This document shows, piece after piece, positions 16,905-25,453 of a DNA stretch of 64,000 nucleotides. The DNA is taken from contig NZ_CSTD01000007.1 in the NCBI RefSeq assembly GCF_001053185.1, positions 62,001-126,000 of the forward strand, written 5' to 3'. Numbering within the stretch: position 1 is the stretch's first letter; every line of letters starts with the position of its first letter. A program made the translations under genes and the position numbers. The notes below the pieces were generated by a model that had not been told where the DNA came from, did not search any database, and saw nothing but the letters and a program-made list of their open reading frames with translations. The stretch comes from Mycobacterium bohemicum DSM 44277 (GTDB lineage Bacteria; Actinomycetota; Actinomycetes; Mycobacteriales; Mycobacteriaceae).

Positions 16905-17831
16905 GTGAGGTATTCGATCGCCATTCCCCAATTCGACTACGACACCTTCGACGCCGCCGGGCTGCGGTCCTTCCTGGCCCGCGCCGAGGAACTCGGCTTC
17001 GAGGGCGGCTGGGCGCTCGAGCAGATCGCCGGGGAGGCGCCGCTGCTGGCCCCGCTGGAGCTGCTGGCGTGGTGCGCGGCCGGCACCGAGCGGCTGCGGC
17101 TGGGGGTCGCCGTGCTGGTGACGTCGCTGCACGACCCGCTGCAGTTGGCCTCGTCGGTGACGGCGGTCGACCGGCTCAGCCACGGGCGCCTCGACGTGGG
17201 CGTCGGCAGCGGCGGCGGTTCCCGCCGGTTCGCCGCATTCGGCGTCGAGCAAGCCTCCTACATCTCGTATTTCACCGAGGGGCTCGAGCTGATGAAGGCG
17301 GCGTGGTCCGACGAGCCGCGGGTGACGTTCCACGGCCGTTTCCGCGACGTCGACGGCCTTCCCATCCAGCCCAAGCCGGTGCAGCGACCGCACCCCCCGA
17401 TCTGGTTCGGCGGGTCGGCGCCCAAGGCGCTGGCCAGGGCGGTGCGCCACGGTGACTCGTTCATGGGTGCCGGGTCGTCGACCACCGAGGCGTTCGCCGG
17501 GGCCGTCAGCGTCGTGCGACACGAACTCGAGCGACAGCGAAAAGACCCGGCGCGCTTCACGATCGGCAAGCGCGTCTACCTGATGGTCGACGACGACGCG
17601 GCGCGCGCCCGCGAGCGGGTGCTCGCCGGGTTGCGGCGCATCTACGGCACGATGCCCGGGGTCGAGGCCGTCCCGGTGTCGGGCACACCCGACGACGTGG
17701 CCCGCGGGCTGCGCGAGGTGATCGACGCCGGGGCCGAGTACCTGCTGCTCAACCCCGTCGACGCAGGCGTCGCGGAGAACCGCGAGCAGATGGAACGCCT
17801 TGCCGCGGAAGTCATTCCGCGGCTGGTCTGA
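16905..17831 (+). CDS. LLM-class F420-dependent oxidoreductase
   Basis: Luciferase-like TIM-barrel protein of 308 residues. Family features are the N-terminal YSIAIPQFDYDTFDAAGLR, the segment RLRLGVAVLVTSLHDPLQLA, DRLSHGRLDVGVGSGG and the loop PHPPIWFGGSAPKAL. In mycobacteria most such proteins use coenzyme F420 rather than FMN, so F420 use is likely but not proved. The substrate is unknown. It is divergent from sppA with a 39-bp gap and ends immediately next to the convergent rplO stop. Confidence 0.85.
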   Translation: MRYSIAIPQFDYDTFDAAGLRSFLARAEELGFEGGWALEQIAGEAPLLAPLELLAWCAAGTERLRLGVAVLVTSLHDPLQLASSVTAVDRLSHGRLDVGVGSGGGSRRFAAFGVEQASYISYFTEGLELMKAAWSDEPRVTFHGRFRDVDGLPIQPKPVQRPHPPIWFGGSAPKALARAVRHGDSFMGAGSSTTEAFAGAVSVVRHELERQRKDPARFTIGKRVYLMVDDDAARARERVLAGLRRIYGTMPGVEAVPVSGTPDDVARGLREVIDAGAEYLLLNPVDAGVAENREQMERLAAEVIPRLV

Positions 17832-18272
17832 CTACAGCTCGGTGACCGATCCGCCGGCGGCGGTGATCTTGTCGCGGGCGCTGCCGCTGAACTTGTGTGC
17901 CGTCACGTTCACGTTCACGGCCAGCTTGCCGTCGCCGAGCACCTTGACCAGGCTGTTCTTGCGGACCGCGCCCTTGGCCACCAGCTCGTCGACGCCGACC
18001 GAACCCCCTTGGGGGAACAGCCGATTGATGTCGCCGACGTTGACGACGGCGTACTCGGTGCGGAACCGGTTACGGAAGCCCTTGAGCTTGGGCAGCCGCA
18101 TGTGGATCGGCATCTGCCCGCCCTCGAAGGTCGCCGGCACGTTCTTGCGGGCCTTGGTGCCCTTGGTGCCGCGTCCCGCGGTCTTGCCCTTGGAACCCTC
18201 ACCGCGACCGACGCGGGTGCGCGCCTTTTTGGACCCGGGCGCGGGCTTCAGGTCGTGCAGCTTGATGGTCAT
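17832..18272 (-). CDS. rplO: 50S ribosomal protein L15
   Basis: 146 residues starting MTIKLHDLKPAPGSKKARTR, with the family GRGEGSKGKTAGRGTKG glycine-rich N-terminus and the C-terminal core VNVTAHKFSGSARDKI. L15 is a late-assembly 23S rRNA-binding protein. It is the last gene of the spc operon here and overlaps the end of rpmD by four bases. secY does not follow it directly, as in M. tuberculosis. Confidence 0.98.
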   Translation of the reverse strand: MTIKLHDLKPAPGSKKARTRVGRGEGSKGKTAGRGTKGTKARKNVPATFEGGQMPIHMRLPKLKGFRNRFRTEYAVVNVGDINRLFPQGGSVGVDELVAKGAVRKNSLVKVLGDGKLAVNVNVTAHKFSGSARDKITAAGGSVTEL

Positions 18273-18475
18273 TTGCTAGTACCTCCGGCTTGCGCCTCGG
18301 CCGGCTCCACCTGGACGAGGTGGCTCACCACGGCGATCAGGCCGCGGGTCTGCGGGTTGTCCTCGCGGATCACCGAGTGGCTGATCCGCCGCAGGCCCAG
18401 GGTGCGCAGGCTCTCGCGCTGCTTCCAGCGCGCGCCGATGGTGCTGCGAACCTGGGTGATCTTCAGCTGACTCAT
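18269..18475 (-). CDS. rpmD: 50S ribosomal protein L30
   Basis: A 68-residue protein starting MSQLKITQVRSTIG, with the RESLRTLGLRRISHSV core of the L30 family. The C-terminal tail EPAEAQAGGTSK is a little longer than in E. coli, as usual in actinobacteria. The start overlaps the rpsE stop (ATGA) and the end overlaps rplO, so all three are translationally coupled. Larger frames in this stretch are shadows. Confidence 0.96.
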   Translation of the reverse strand: MSQLKITQVRSTIGARWKQRESLRTLGLRRISHSVIREDNPQTRGLIAVVSHLVQVEPAEAQAGGTSK

Positions 18476-19143
18476 GATTGCGCGCTTGCCTCCCTCGCCG
18501 CCGCCGCACTCGCCAGCGCGTCGGATTCCCGGCGCGCCTTGAGCATCGAGGGCGGGGCGACGTCCTCGATCGGCAGGCCGCGACGGGCCGCGACCTCCTC
18601 GGGACGCTGCAGCATCTTGAGCGCGGCCACCGTGGCGTGCACCACGTTGATCGCGTTGTCGCTGCCCAGCGACTTGGCCAGGATGTCGTGCACGCCGGCA
18701 CATTCCAGCACCGCGCGCACCGCGCCGCCGGCGATCACGCCGGTACCGGGGCTGGCGGGGCGCAACAACACCACGCCTGCAGCCGCCTCACCCTGCACCG
18801 GGTGGGTGACGGTACCGCCGATCAGCGGGACCCGGAAGAAGCCCTTGCGCGCCTCCTCGACGCCCTTGGCGATCGCGGCCGGCACCTCCTTGGCCTTGCC
18901 GTAGCCGACGCCGACCATGCCGTTGCCGTCGCCGACGATGACCAGGGCGGTGAAGCTGAATCGCCGACCACCCTTGACCACCTTGGAAACGCGGTTGATG
19001 GCGACCACGCGTTCCAGGTAGTTGCTCTTGTCGCCGTCGCGATCGCGGCCACCGCGGCCGCCGCCATCGCGCCGTCCGCGATCACCGCGGGAGTCGCGGT
19101 TGTCGCCGCGGGCCTCGGGGCCGCCGGCTGACTGTTCCGCCAT
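18472..19143 (-). CDS. rpsE: 30S ribosomal protein S5
   Basis: 223 residues from the ATG at 19143 (MAEQSAGGPEARG). The first 40 residues are a charged Arg/Asp/Gly-rich extension typical of mycobacterial S5. The core has LERVVAINRVSKVVKGGRRF, the S5 signature region VGDGNGMVGVGYGKAKEVPA, and the C-terminal NVVHATVAALKMLQ. S5 helps decoding accuracy. An in-frame start 24 codons earlier would run into the gap downstream of rplR and is not supported. Confidence 0.97.
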   Translation of the reverse strand: MAEQSAGGPEARGDNRDSRGDRGRRDGGGRGGRDRDGDKSNYLERVVAINRVSKVVKGGRRFSFTALVIVGDGNGMVGVGYGKAKEVPAAIAKGVEEARKGFFRVPLIGGTVTHPVQGEAAAGVVLLRPASPGTGVIAGGAVRAVLECAGVHDILAKSLGSDNAINVVHATVAALKMLQRPEEVAARRGLPIEDVAPPSMLKARRESDALASAAAAREASAQS

Positions 19144-19183
19144 TATGCGGTCCTTCCAGTTGTCATCAGACCGATGTTGTTCA

Positions 19184-19588
19184 TCAGAATCGCAGTCCGT
19201 TCTCGCGCGCGGCATCCGCCAGCGCGGCGATCCGTCCGCCGTAGGTGTATCCGCCGCGGTCGAACACCGCGCTGTCGATGCCGGCGGCCTTGGCCCGCTC
19301 GGCGATCAATTGGCCGACCCGCACGCTGCGGGCCTTCTTGTCGCCCTGCATGCCGCGCACGTCGGCCTCGATCGACGACGCGGCCGCCACCGTGGTGCCG
19401 TTCTCGTCGTTGACCAGTTGCACGTGGATGTGCCGCGCCGACCGGTGCACCACCAACCGCGGGCGCTGCGGCGTGCCCTCGATCTTCTTGCGGAGCCGCG
19501 CGTGCCTGCGCAGCCGGGAAACCCGCCTGGCCGCGGATACGCTCTGCCCCACCGGCTTCCGAGCCGTGTCAGCTTGTGTTTGCGCCAT
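19184..19588 (-). CDS. rplR: 50S ribosomal protein L18
   Basis: 134 residues, 5S rRNA-binding protein. The core RRHARLRKKIEGTPQRPRL, VHRSARHIHVQLVNDENG and the C-terminal FDRGGYTYGGRIAALADAAR are diagnostic. It sits in the standard rplF-rplR-rpsE order with two bases to rplF. Confidence 0.98.
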   Translation of the reverse strand: MAQTQADTARKPVGQSVSAARRVSRLRRHARLRKKIEGTPQRPRLVVHRSARHIHVQLVNDENGTTVAAASSIEADVRGMQGDKKARSVRVGQLIAERAKAAGIDSAVFDRGGYTYGGRIAALADAARENGLRF

Positions 19589-19590
19589 GG

Positions 19591-20130
19591 CTACTTACCT
19601 GTCTTTCCGACCTTGCGGCGGATCTGCTCGCCTTCGTAGCGCACGCCCTTGCCCTTGTACGGGTCGGGACGGCGCAGGCGGCGGATGTTCGCCGAGATCT
19701 GGCCGACCTTCTGCTTGTCGATGCCCGACACCGTGAACTTGGTCGGTGACTGGACCGCGAACGTGATGCCCTCGGGCGCCTCGATCACCACGGGGTGGCT
19801 GTATCCGAGCGCGAACTCCAGGTTGGATCCCTTGAGCTGCACGCGGTAGCCGACGCCGAAAATCTCCATCTTGGTCTCGTAGCCCTGCGTCACACCGGTG
19901 ACCAGATTGGACACCAGGGTGCGCGACAGCCCGTGCAGCGAGCGGTTCTCCCGCTCGTCGTTGGGCCGGGTGACCACGATCGCACCGTCGTCGCTGCGCG
20001 ACACGGTGATCGGCTCGGCGACCGTCAGGTCCAGCGTGCCCTTGGGGCCCTTCACCAACACCTTCTGGCCGTCGATCGTTACGTCGACCCCGGACGGGAC
20101 CGGAATCGGTTGCTTACCAATACGAGACAT
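19591..20130 (-). CDS. rplF: 50S ribosomal protein L6
   Basis: 179 residues starting MSRIGKQPIPVPSGVDVTID. It has two L6 repeats and the C-terminal signature PDPYKGKGVRYEGEQIRRK. L6 binds the sarcin-ricin region of 23S rRNA. Standard position between rpsH and rplR. Confidence 0.98.
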   Translation of the reverse strand: MSRIGKQPIPVPSGVDVTIDGQKVLVKGPKGTLDLTVAEPITVSRSDDGAIVVTRPNDERENRSLHGLSRTLVSNLVTGVTQGYETKMEIFGVGYRVQLKGSNLEFALGYSHPVVIEAPEGITFAVQSPTKFTVSGIDKQKVGQISANIRRLRRPDPYKGKGVRYEGEQIRRKVGKTGK

Positions 20131-20141
20131 CTTTTAACCCC

Positions 20142-20540
20142 TCACCACACGTACGCGAGGACTTCGCCGCCGACGCCCTGCCTGGCGGCCTGACGGTCGG
20201 TCAACAGGCCCGAGGAGGTGGAGATGATCGCCACTCCCAGGCCGCCGAGAACCCGCGGCAGGTTCGTGGATTTCGCGTACACCCGCAGGCCCGGCTTGGA
20301 CACCCGGCGTAACCCCGCGATGCTGCGCTCCCGGCTGGGTCCGTACTTGAGCTGGACGACCAGCGCCTTGCCGACCCGCGCGTCTTCGGTCCGGTAATCG
20401 CTGATGTAACCCTCGTTCTTGAGGATCTGGGCGATGTTGGCCTTGAGCTTGGAGTGCGGCAAGGTCACCTCGTCGTGGTACGCCGAATTGGCGTTGCGCA
20501 GACGCGTCAGGAAGTCTGCGATCGGGTCGGTCATCGTCAT
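20142..20540 (-). CDS. rpsH: 30S ribosomal protein S8
   Basis: 132 residues starting MTMTDPIADFLTRLRNANSA. It carries the RNA-binding C-terminal motif with STSSGLLTDRQAARQGVGGE. S8 binds 16S rRNA and in many bacteria also represses the spc operon; a binding hairpin was not identified here. Confidence 0.98.
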   Translation of the reverse strand: MTMTDPIADFLTRLRNANSAYHDEVTLPHSKLKANIAQILKNEGYISDYRTEDARVGKALVVQLKYGPSRERSIAGLRRVSKPGLRVYAKSTNLPRVLGGLGVAIISTSSGLLTDRQAARQGVGGEVLAYVW

Positions 20541-20555
20541 ATCGTCAGTCCCCTG

Positions 20556-20741
20556 TCACCAGCTGCTCTTCTGGACGCCGGGCAGTTCGCCCGCGTGCGC
20601 CATCTCGCGCAGGCAGATTCGGCAGAGCCCGAACTTGCGGAAGACCGCGCGGGGGCGGCCGCACTTGCTGCAGCGGGTGTAGCCGCGCACGGCGAACTTC
20701 GGCTTGCGCGCGGCCTTGTTGACCAGTGCCTTTTTAGCCAT
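20556..20741 (-). CDS. rpsN: 30S ribosomal protein S14, type Z
   Basis: A 61-residue zinc-binding (C+) S14. Two CxxC pairs are visible (CSKC near residue 24 and CRIC near residue 40). It is the housekeeping form linked to rplE; the zinc-independent form is normally encoded elsewhere under Zur control. It starts at ATG 20741, four bases from the rplE stop. Confidence 0.97.
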
Positions 20742-20744
20742 TGC

Positions 20745-21308
20745 TCAGTTCTCCTTGAACGGAAAGCCGAGGGCCCGCAACAGCGCTCGTCCTTCGTCGT
20801 CGGACGTCGCCGAGGTGACGACGTTGATGTCCATGCCGCGGACCCGGTCGATCTTGTCCACGTCGATCTCGTGGAAGACGGACTGCTCGCCCAGCCCGAA
20901 CGTGTAGTTGCCGAGTCCGTCGAACTGCTTGGGCGACAGGCCGCGGAAGTCGCGGATGCGGGGCAGCGCAATCGACGTGAGTCGGTCGAGGAACTCCCAC
21001 ATCCTGTCCCCGCGCAGGGTGACCCGGACGCCGATCGGCATTCCCTCGCGCAACTTGAACTGCGCGATGGACTTTCGCGCCCGGCGGATCTCCGGCCGTT
21101 GCCCGGTGATCAGCGCCAGGTCGTTGACCGCGCCGTTGATCAGCTTGGCGTCCCGGGCCGCCTCGCCCACGCCCATGTTGACGACGACCTTGGTCACCGT
21201 CGGCACCTGCATGACGTTGGCGTAGTTGAACTCTTTCTGCAGCGAGGCACGAATCTCGCTGCGGTACTTCTCTTTCAGGCGGGGCTGAACCTTCTCTGCC
21301 GTCGTCAT
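20745..21308 (-). CDS. rplE: 50S ribosomal protein L5
   Basis: 187 residues, 5S rRNA-binding. The motif MQVPTVTKVVVNMGVGEA, the QRPEIRRARKSIAQFKLREG segment and the C-terminal EIDVDKIDRVRGMDINVVT are diagnostic. The start shares one base with the rplX stop, so the two genes are tightly coupled. Confidence 0.98.
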   Translation of the reverse strand: MTTAEKVQPRLKEKYRSEIRASLQKEFNYANVMQVPTVTKVVVNMGVGEAARDAKLINGAVNDLALITGQRPEIRRARKSIAQFKLREGMPIGVRVTLRGDRMWEFLDRLTSIALPRIRDFRGLSPKQFDGLGNYTFGLGEQSVFHEIDVDKIDRVRGMDINVVTSATSDDEGRALLRALGFPFKEN

Positions 21309-21625
21309 CAGATGTCCTTGCCGTTGCGCTTGGAGATACGGACGCGCTTGCCGGTTTCGTCGTCGACCCGGTAGCCGATCCGGGTGGGCTTACCGTCCGA
21401 GTCGACCACCATCACGTTGGAAACGTGGATCGGGGCTTCCTGGGTGACGATCCCGCCCGAGCGGGCTCCGCGCTGGTTGGTCGAGATCGCGGTGTGCTTC
21501 TTGATCCGGTTGACGCCCTCGACCAGCACCCGGTTGCGGTCCGGGTAGGCCTGCAGAACCTTGCCCTTGGCGCCCTTGTCCTTGCCGGCGATGACCAGGA
21601 CGGTGTCGCCCTTGTGGACCTTCAT
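21308..21625 (-). CDS. rplX: 50S ribosomal protein L24
   Basis: 105 residues starting MKVHKGDTVLVIAGKDKGAK, the KOW motif of L24. It is an early assembly protein. It begins directly after the rplN stop. Confidence 0.98.
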   Translation of the reverse strand: MKVHKGDTVLVIAGKDKGAKGKVLQAYPDRNRVLVEGVNRIKKHTAISTNQRGARSGGIVTQEAPIHVSNVMVVDSDGKPTRIGYRVDDETGKRVRISKRNGKDI

Positions 21626-21994
21626 CTACAGCACCTCCGGGGCCAGCGAGATGATCTTCATGAACCGCTTCTCGCGCAGCTCGCGGCCCACCGGCCCGAA
21701 GATGCGCGTGCCGCGCGGATCGTTGTCGGGCTTGATGATCACCGCGGCGTTCTCGTCGAACCTGATGTAACTGCCGTCGGGACGCCTGCGCTCCTTGACC
21801 GTGCGCACCACCACGGCCTTGACGACGTCGCCCCGCTTGACGTTGCCGCCGGGAATGGCGTCCTTCACCGTGGCGACGATGACGTCACCGATGCCGGCAT
21901 AGCGTCGCGACGAACCGCCGAGCACCCGGATGCACAAGATCTCCTTGGCCCCGGTGTTGTCGGCAACCTTCAGCCGCGATTCCTGCTGAATCAC
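21626..21994 (-). CDS. rplN: 50S ribosomal protein L14
   Basis: 122 residues starting at a GTG (VIQQESRLKVADNTGAKEIL) with GGAG upstream. The L14 signature with GDVIVATVKDAIPGG is present. It is the first gene of the spc operon here; the S10 operon genes (rpsJ to rpsQ) are not in the window, as expected since mycobacteria split the two. Confidence 0.98.
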   Translation of the reverse strand: MIQQESRLKVADNTGAKEILCIRVLGGSSRRYAGIGDVIVATVKDAIPGGNVKRGDVVKAVVVRTVKERRRPDGSYIRFDENAAVIIKPDNDPRGTRIFGPVGRELREKRFMKIISLAPEVL

Positions 21995-22187
21995 TCGGGT
22001 CTCCTGACCTGGTTTCGTGTGTGCACGGCAGGATGAATCCCACGGCCTGACGTGCGCGGTCTTGAAAAGCAGTTGTCACCGAAAGGCACGCGGGGCCGAT
22101 AACGCTTGCACGCACCGGCCGAGGTCTGCCCAAGGCAACCCCTAGAGTCTAGGCGACGACCAGCTCAGCGCCAAATTCGCGTCCCAC
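21995..22187 (-). promoter_or_regulatory. upstream region of the spc operon
   Basis: This 193-bp gap must hold the promoter for rplN and the genes after it. It contains the near-perfect palindrome CCTAGAGTCTAGG (22141-22153), whose strands include TAGAGT and TAGACT, both good TANNNT -10 hexamers. On the minus strand this would leave a leader of about 140 bases before rplN. No clear -35 is seen. Confidence 0.4.
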
Positions 22188-23685
22188 TCAGAAGGGTGGT
22201 GGGTCGTCGTCGGTGTGGGGTGGGGCGGGTCCGGTGGGGTTCACGGCTTGGGCCTGGCGCGCCATGCGGGCTTGGCGGTTGTGTCGGCGTTCGGTGGCGA
22301 CCCGCTCTGCGCGCTGTTGGGTGCGGGTGCGCCGGCGTCGGGGCATCATGGCGGTGCGCTGGTCGCAGTAGTCCGGGGGCGCGGGGTCGGCCTCGGGTGC
22401 GGGCATGCCGCCCACCGCGTAACACAGGCTGGGGAACAGCAGCGCGCTGCCCGGGGTGGTCACGTAGGTGCACCCGGCCGGGGAGGTCAGGATCAGGGTG
22501 CCGTCGGGCAGTTGTTTCTCGGTCCAGCCCCAAAACGTCTTCAGCAAATGATGCGTACGGCAATAACACTTCAGGTTGCCCGCATGGGTCGGCCCACCCT
22601 CGGCGTGCGCGATGGTGTGGTCGAGGTCGCAGGCCCAGGCCGGCACGTCACAGCCGGGCCAGCGACACGTCAGATCCCGGCACCGCACGAACTCGGCCAA
22701 CGCCGTCGACGGGGTATAGCGCGGCTCGGGTGGGGCATCACCGGGATGCACCAGCGGCACCCGCGTGGCCGTGGCCGCGAGTTCCTGGACGAGGTCGGCG
22801 GTGATCAGCCCGTCGGCACCGACCAGCGAGCCCGGCGCGGTGCCGCTGCCCTCGATCGTGGCCTGCTCGGCGATCACATGAATCACCACCGGTGAGGCCG
22901 GTCTGCGCCCGCCCGCGGCGCAGTCCGCGCGCCCGCAGCCGCAGCCCAGGATCGGCCCCCGCGGCCAGCGCGCCCAGGGCATCCGCGCGGCGCTGGGCGT
23001 GCGCGCGCGGATCATGCGCACACACCGTGGCGGCCAACGCGTCCAGCCGCCGGTCCAGGGCGTGGGCGTCGGGGGTCAACAGGCTGCCGCGGATCAGCGA
23101 GGTCCCGCCCACCACATCATCGAGGGCCACCTCCCGGTCGCTGCGCAACCGCTGCCGCCGGCGCACCGCATCGGCATCGAGCATGGCCACCACCTTGTCG
23201 ACCTGCCCGGCCAACCGATGGCGCGTCATCGACGGCCACCGCCCCACATTCGCCGCCAACCGTGCATCGACTGCCGCCAACACCTCGGGATCCTCGATCA
23301 AATCCGTGCGATACACGATCGTGGCGAACAACCGAAAATCGATGTCCCCGGCGCAAAACACCGCCCCCACCTTGGGCAGCCGCTCCCGCAGCGCCCGGGC
23401 ATACCGCAGCCGCGAGGCCGCCAACGCCTGGGAGATCCGCAGCTCGGCGGCCACCTCGGCCGCCACCGCCTCCATGGTGTCGATCGCCCAGTCCTCGCTC
23501 TCGGCACACCGCGACAACCGGTAGGCGAACAACTCCCCCATCACCACCAACTGCGCAGCCGCCGCCCGATTCTCCACCCGCGCCGCCACCCCGATGCGCC
23601 CCACCAACGCCGCCGACTCGGTCGTCGTCGTCGGATAGCACCGCTCGATCAGCTCATCGAACCGCGCCCGCACATCTTCGAACAT
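22188..23685 (-). pseudogene. 13E12-repeat family DUF222/HNH protein, frameshifted
   Basis: The N-terminal part from the ATG at 23685 (MFEDVRARFDELIERCYP) is a DUF222 domain. The C-terminal part is in another frame and carries the HNH region: CPGC-like CRWPGC near 22650, DLDHTIAHAEGG, NLKCYCRTHHLLKTFW and the usual end DDDPPPF. The two frames join inside a run of five G/C near 22958, where LGALAAGADP continues as LGCGCG in the other frame. A single-base indel would restore one protein of about 500 residues, the normal family length. It could be a true decay event or a homopolymer error. It stands at the junction of two blocks that are far apart in M. tuberculosis. Confidence 0.8.
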
Positions 23686-23724
23686 GTGTGCGAGTATGCC
23701 ACCGCGGTACGACAAGTCCCCGCG

Positions 23725-24627
23725 TCAGGCGCCATCCAGAAATCGCTCAACCGCATCGACGAACTCGACGGGACAGTCGCGCACCAGCCAGTGCCCGCAC
23801 GGCTCGAAAACCCGGACCTCCCCGTCCCCAACCAGCCCAGCGGCGCGGACGGAGTCCGCCACCGGCACGATCTTGTCGTTGCGCCCGGCCAACACCAAGG
23901 TCTTGGCCCGGACCTGCGACAGCCGCGAGGTGAGCGACAGGCCCTGCCGTCCAAGACCGAACGCCCACCGCTGAGTGGCCGAAAACGCTTCTCCCGCATG
24001 GGGGCGCCGGCAGTTCAGGAGGACGGCGTCGATCAGGTCGTCGGTCAGCGACGTCGGGTTCGCGATGATCTGCCGCAGTTGCAGACGGACCAGCGCGCGC
24101 CCCCACCGGCCGTACCACCGATACATGTACCGATTGACAAAAGGGTGGTGGGCCACCCACTCGGCGGTGCGCATGAACCGCACGGTCTCGCTGACGCCGC
24201 CGGGGTTGACCGGAACGATGCGCCGCACCACGCCCGGGTTACCGATCGCCACTTCGAGCGTGATCCATCCCCCGAGCGACAATCCGCCGAGATCGACCCC
24301 ATCAAACCCGAGCCGGCGAATCAGGTCGACGACCCAATCCGCGTACCAGGGAATGGAATACGGGGAAGCGGTGAACTGGGTGTCGCCGTAGCCCGGCAGG
24401 TCCGGCGCGATGACGCGTCGGCGCCTCCCCAGCGAACCCAGCACGGAACCGAACGACACCAGCGCCGAGTCGGTGCCCGCTCCGTGCAGCAGGACAAGCG
24501 GGGTGAGCGAGTTGCCCGGATCGACCTCGTACACCCGGGTGCGGATGCCCTGCACATCCATCCAGCCGGTGCCGACCCCCTGCGGGATCGGCAGGCTACG
24601 GCCCGGGTCGGCGGCTGACGAACTCAC
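23725..24627 (-). CDS. alpha/beta hydrolase
   Basis: A 300-residue alpha/beta-hydrolase fold protein. The oxyanion motif is LVLLHGAGTDS, the nucleophile elbow GGLSLGGW holds the Ser near residue 120, the acid is Asp in AGRNDKIVPV and the His is in CGHWLVRD. The substrate is unknown. The start overlaps the end of the pseudouridine synthase gene by 32 bp, so the two are likely co-transcribed. No signal peptide is seen. Confidence 0.85.
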   Translation of the reverse strand: MSSSAADPGRSLPIPQGVGTGWMDVQGIRTRVYEVDPGNSLTPLVLLHGAGTDSALVSFGSVLGSLGRRRRVIAPDLPGYGDTQFTASPYSIPWYADWVVDLIRRLGFDGVDLGGLSLGGWITLEVAIGNPGVVRRIVPVNPGGVSETVRFMRTAEWVAHHPFVNRYMYRWYGRWGRALVRLQLRQIIANPTSLTDDLIDAVLLNCRRPHAGEAFSATQRWAFGLGRQGLSLTSRLSQVRAKTLVLAGRNDKIVPVADSVRAAGLVGDGEVRVFEPCGHWLVRDCPVEFVDAVERFLDGA

Positions 24628-25453
24628 GCCGCTCTCCCGTCAGCGGGTCGTCGAACTCCAGACGCTGCGCCAGCAACCGCAGCGGCGTGCCGAAGTCATC
24701 GGGGGGAACGTCGATCACGTCGGGATACAACGGGTCTCCCTCGATCGGCAACCCCAGCGACGCCATGTGCACCCGCAGCTGGTGGGTGCGCCCGGTGCGG
24801 GGGGTCAACCGGTACAGGCCGCCGGAAACCCTCTCCACCAGCGTTTCGGCATTGGGTTCGCCCGGCTCGCAGACCGCCTGCAGCCGGCCGCGGTGCTTGA
24901 CGATCCGGCTGCGGATCACCACCGGCAGCGTCACCGCCGGCTCACCGCCGGCTCGCGCGAGGTACGTCTTGGACACCAGCCCGCGGGCGAACAGCGTCTG
25001 GTAGGCGCCGCGGACCTCGCGGCGGGTGGTGAACACCAGGACCCCGGCGGTCAGCCGGTCCAGCCGGTGCGCCGGACTCAGCTCCGGCAACCCCAGTTCG
25101 CGCCGCAGCCGCACCAGCGCGGTCTGCGCGACGTGCCGCCCGCGGGGCATGGTGGCCAGGAACGGCGGCTTGTCGACCACCACGACGTCCGCGTCGCGGT
25201 GCAGCACCGGGATGTCGAAGGGCACCGGAACCTCGTCGGGCAGATCGCGGTACAGGTACACGTGCGACCCGGCGGGCAGGACCGTGGCCCCGTCGACCGC
25301 CGCGCCGTCGGCGTCGACGACCTCTCCCGAAAGCACCTTGCACCGCGCCGGCTCCCCGAACCGCGCGGTCAATTCGGCCAGCACCGGGCCGCCGCGCAAC
25401 CGCACCCGGGCGGGCCCAAGGCCGTCGCGAACCGGCAGGGGCGCGGGCCTCAA
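24596..25453 (-). CDS. RluA-family RNA pseudouridine synthase (Rv3300c-like)
   Basis: A 285-residue RluA-type enzyme that isomerises uridine to pseudouridine in RNA. The catalytic Asp lies in SPAHRLDRLTAGV near residue 135. The RTGRTHQLRVHMASLGLPI block near residue 225 is diagnostic. An N-terminal S4-like region is weak. Target RNA is not predictable. The start overlaps the glpD2 stop by four bases. M. tuberculosis has phoY1 between the two genes; it is absent here. Confidence 0.9.
   Translation of the reverse strand: MRPAPLPVRDGLGPARVRLRGGPVLAELTARFGEPARCKVLSGEVVDADGAAVDGATVLPAGSHVYLYRDLPDEVPVPFDIPVLHRDADVVVVDKPPFLATMPRGRHVAQTALVRLRRELGLPELSPAHRLDRLTAGVLVFTTRREVRGAYQTLFARGLVSKTYLARAGGEPAVTLPVVIRSRIVKHRGRLQAVCEPGEPNAETLVERVSGGLYRLTPRTGRTHQLRVHMASLGLPIEGDPLYPDVIDVPPDDFGTPLRLLAQRLEFDDPLTGERREFVSRRPGP

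Noticed and set aside
17832..21994. tRNA or rRNA genes within the ribosomal protein cluster
   Set aside because: Gaps are only a few to about 40 bp and hold no RNA gene.
22188..23685. 13E12 gene as a transposase or insertion sequence
   Set aside because: No terminal inverted repeats or target duplication seen; the HNH/DUF222 family is not a transposase.
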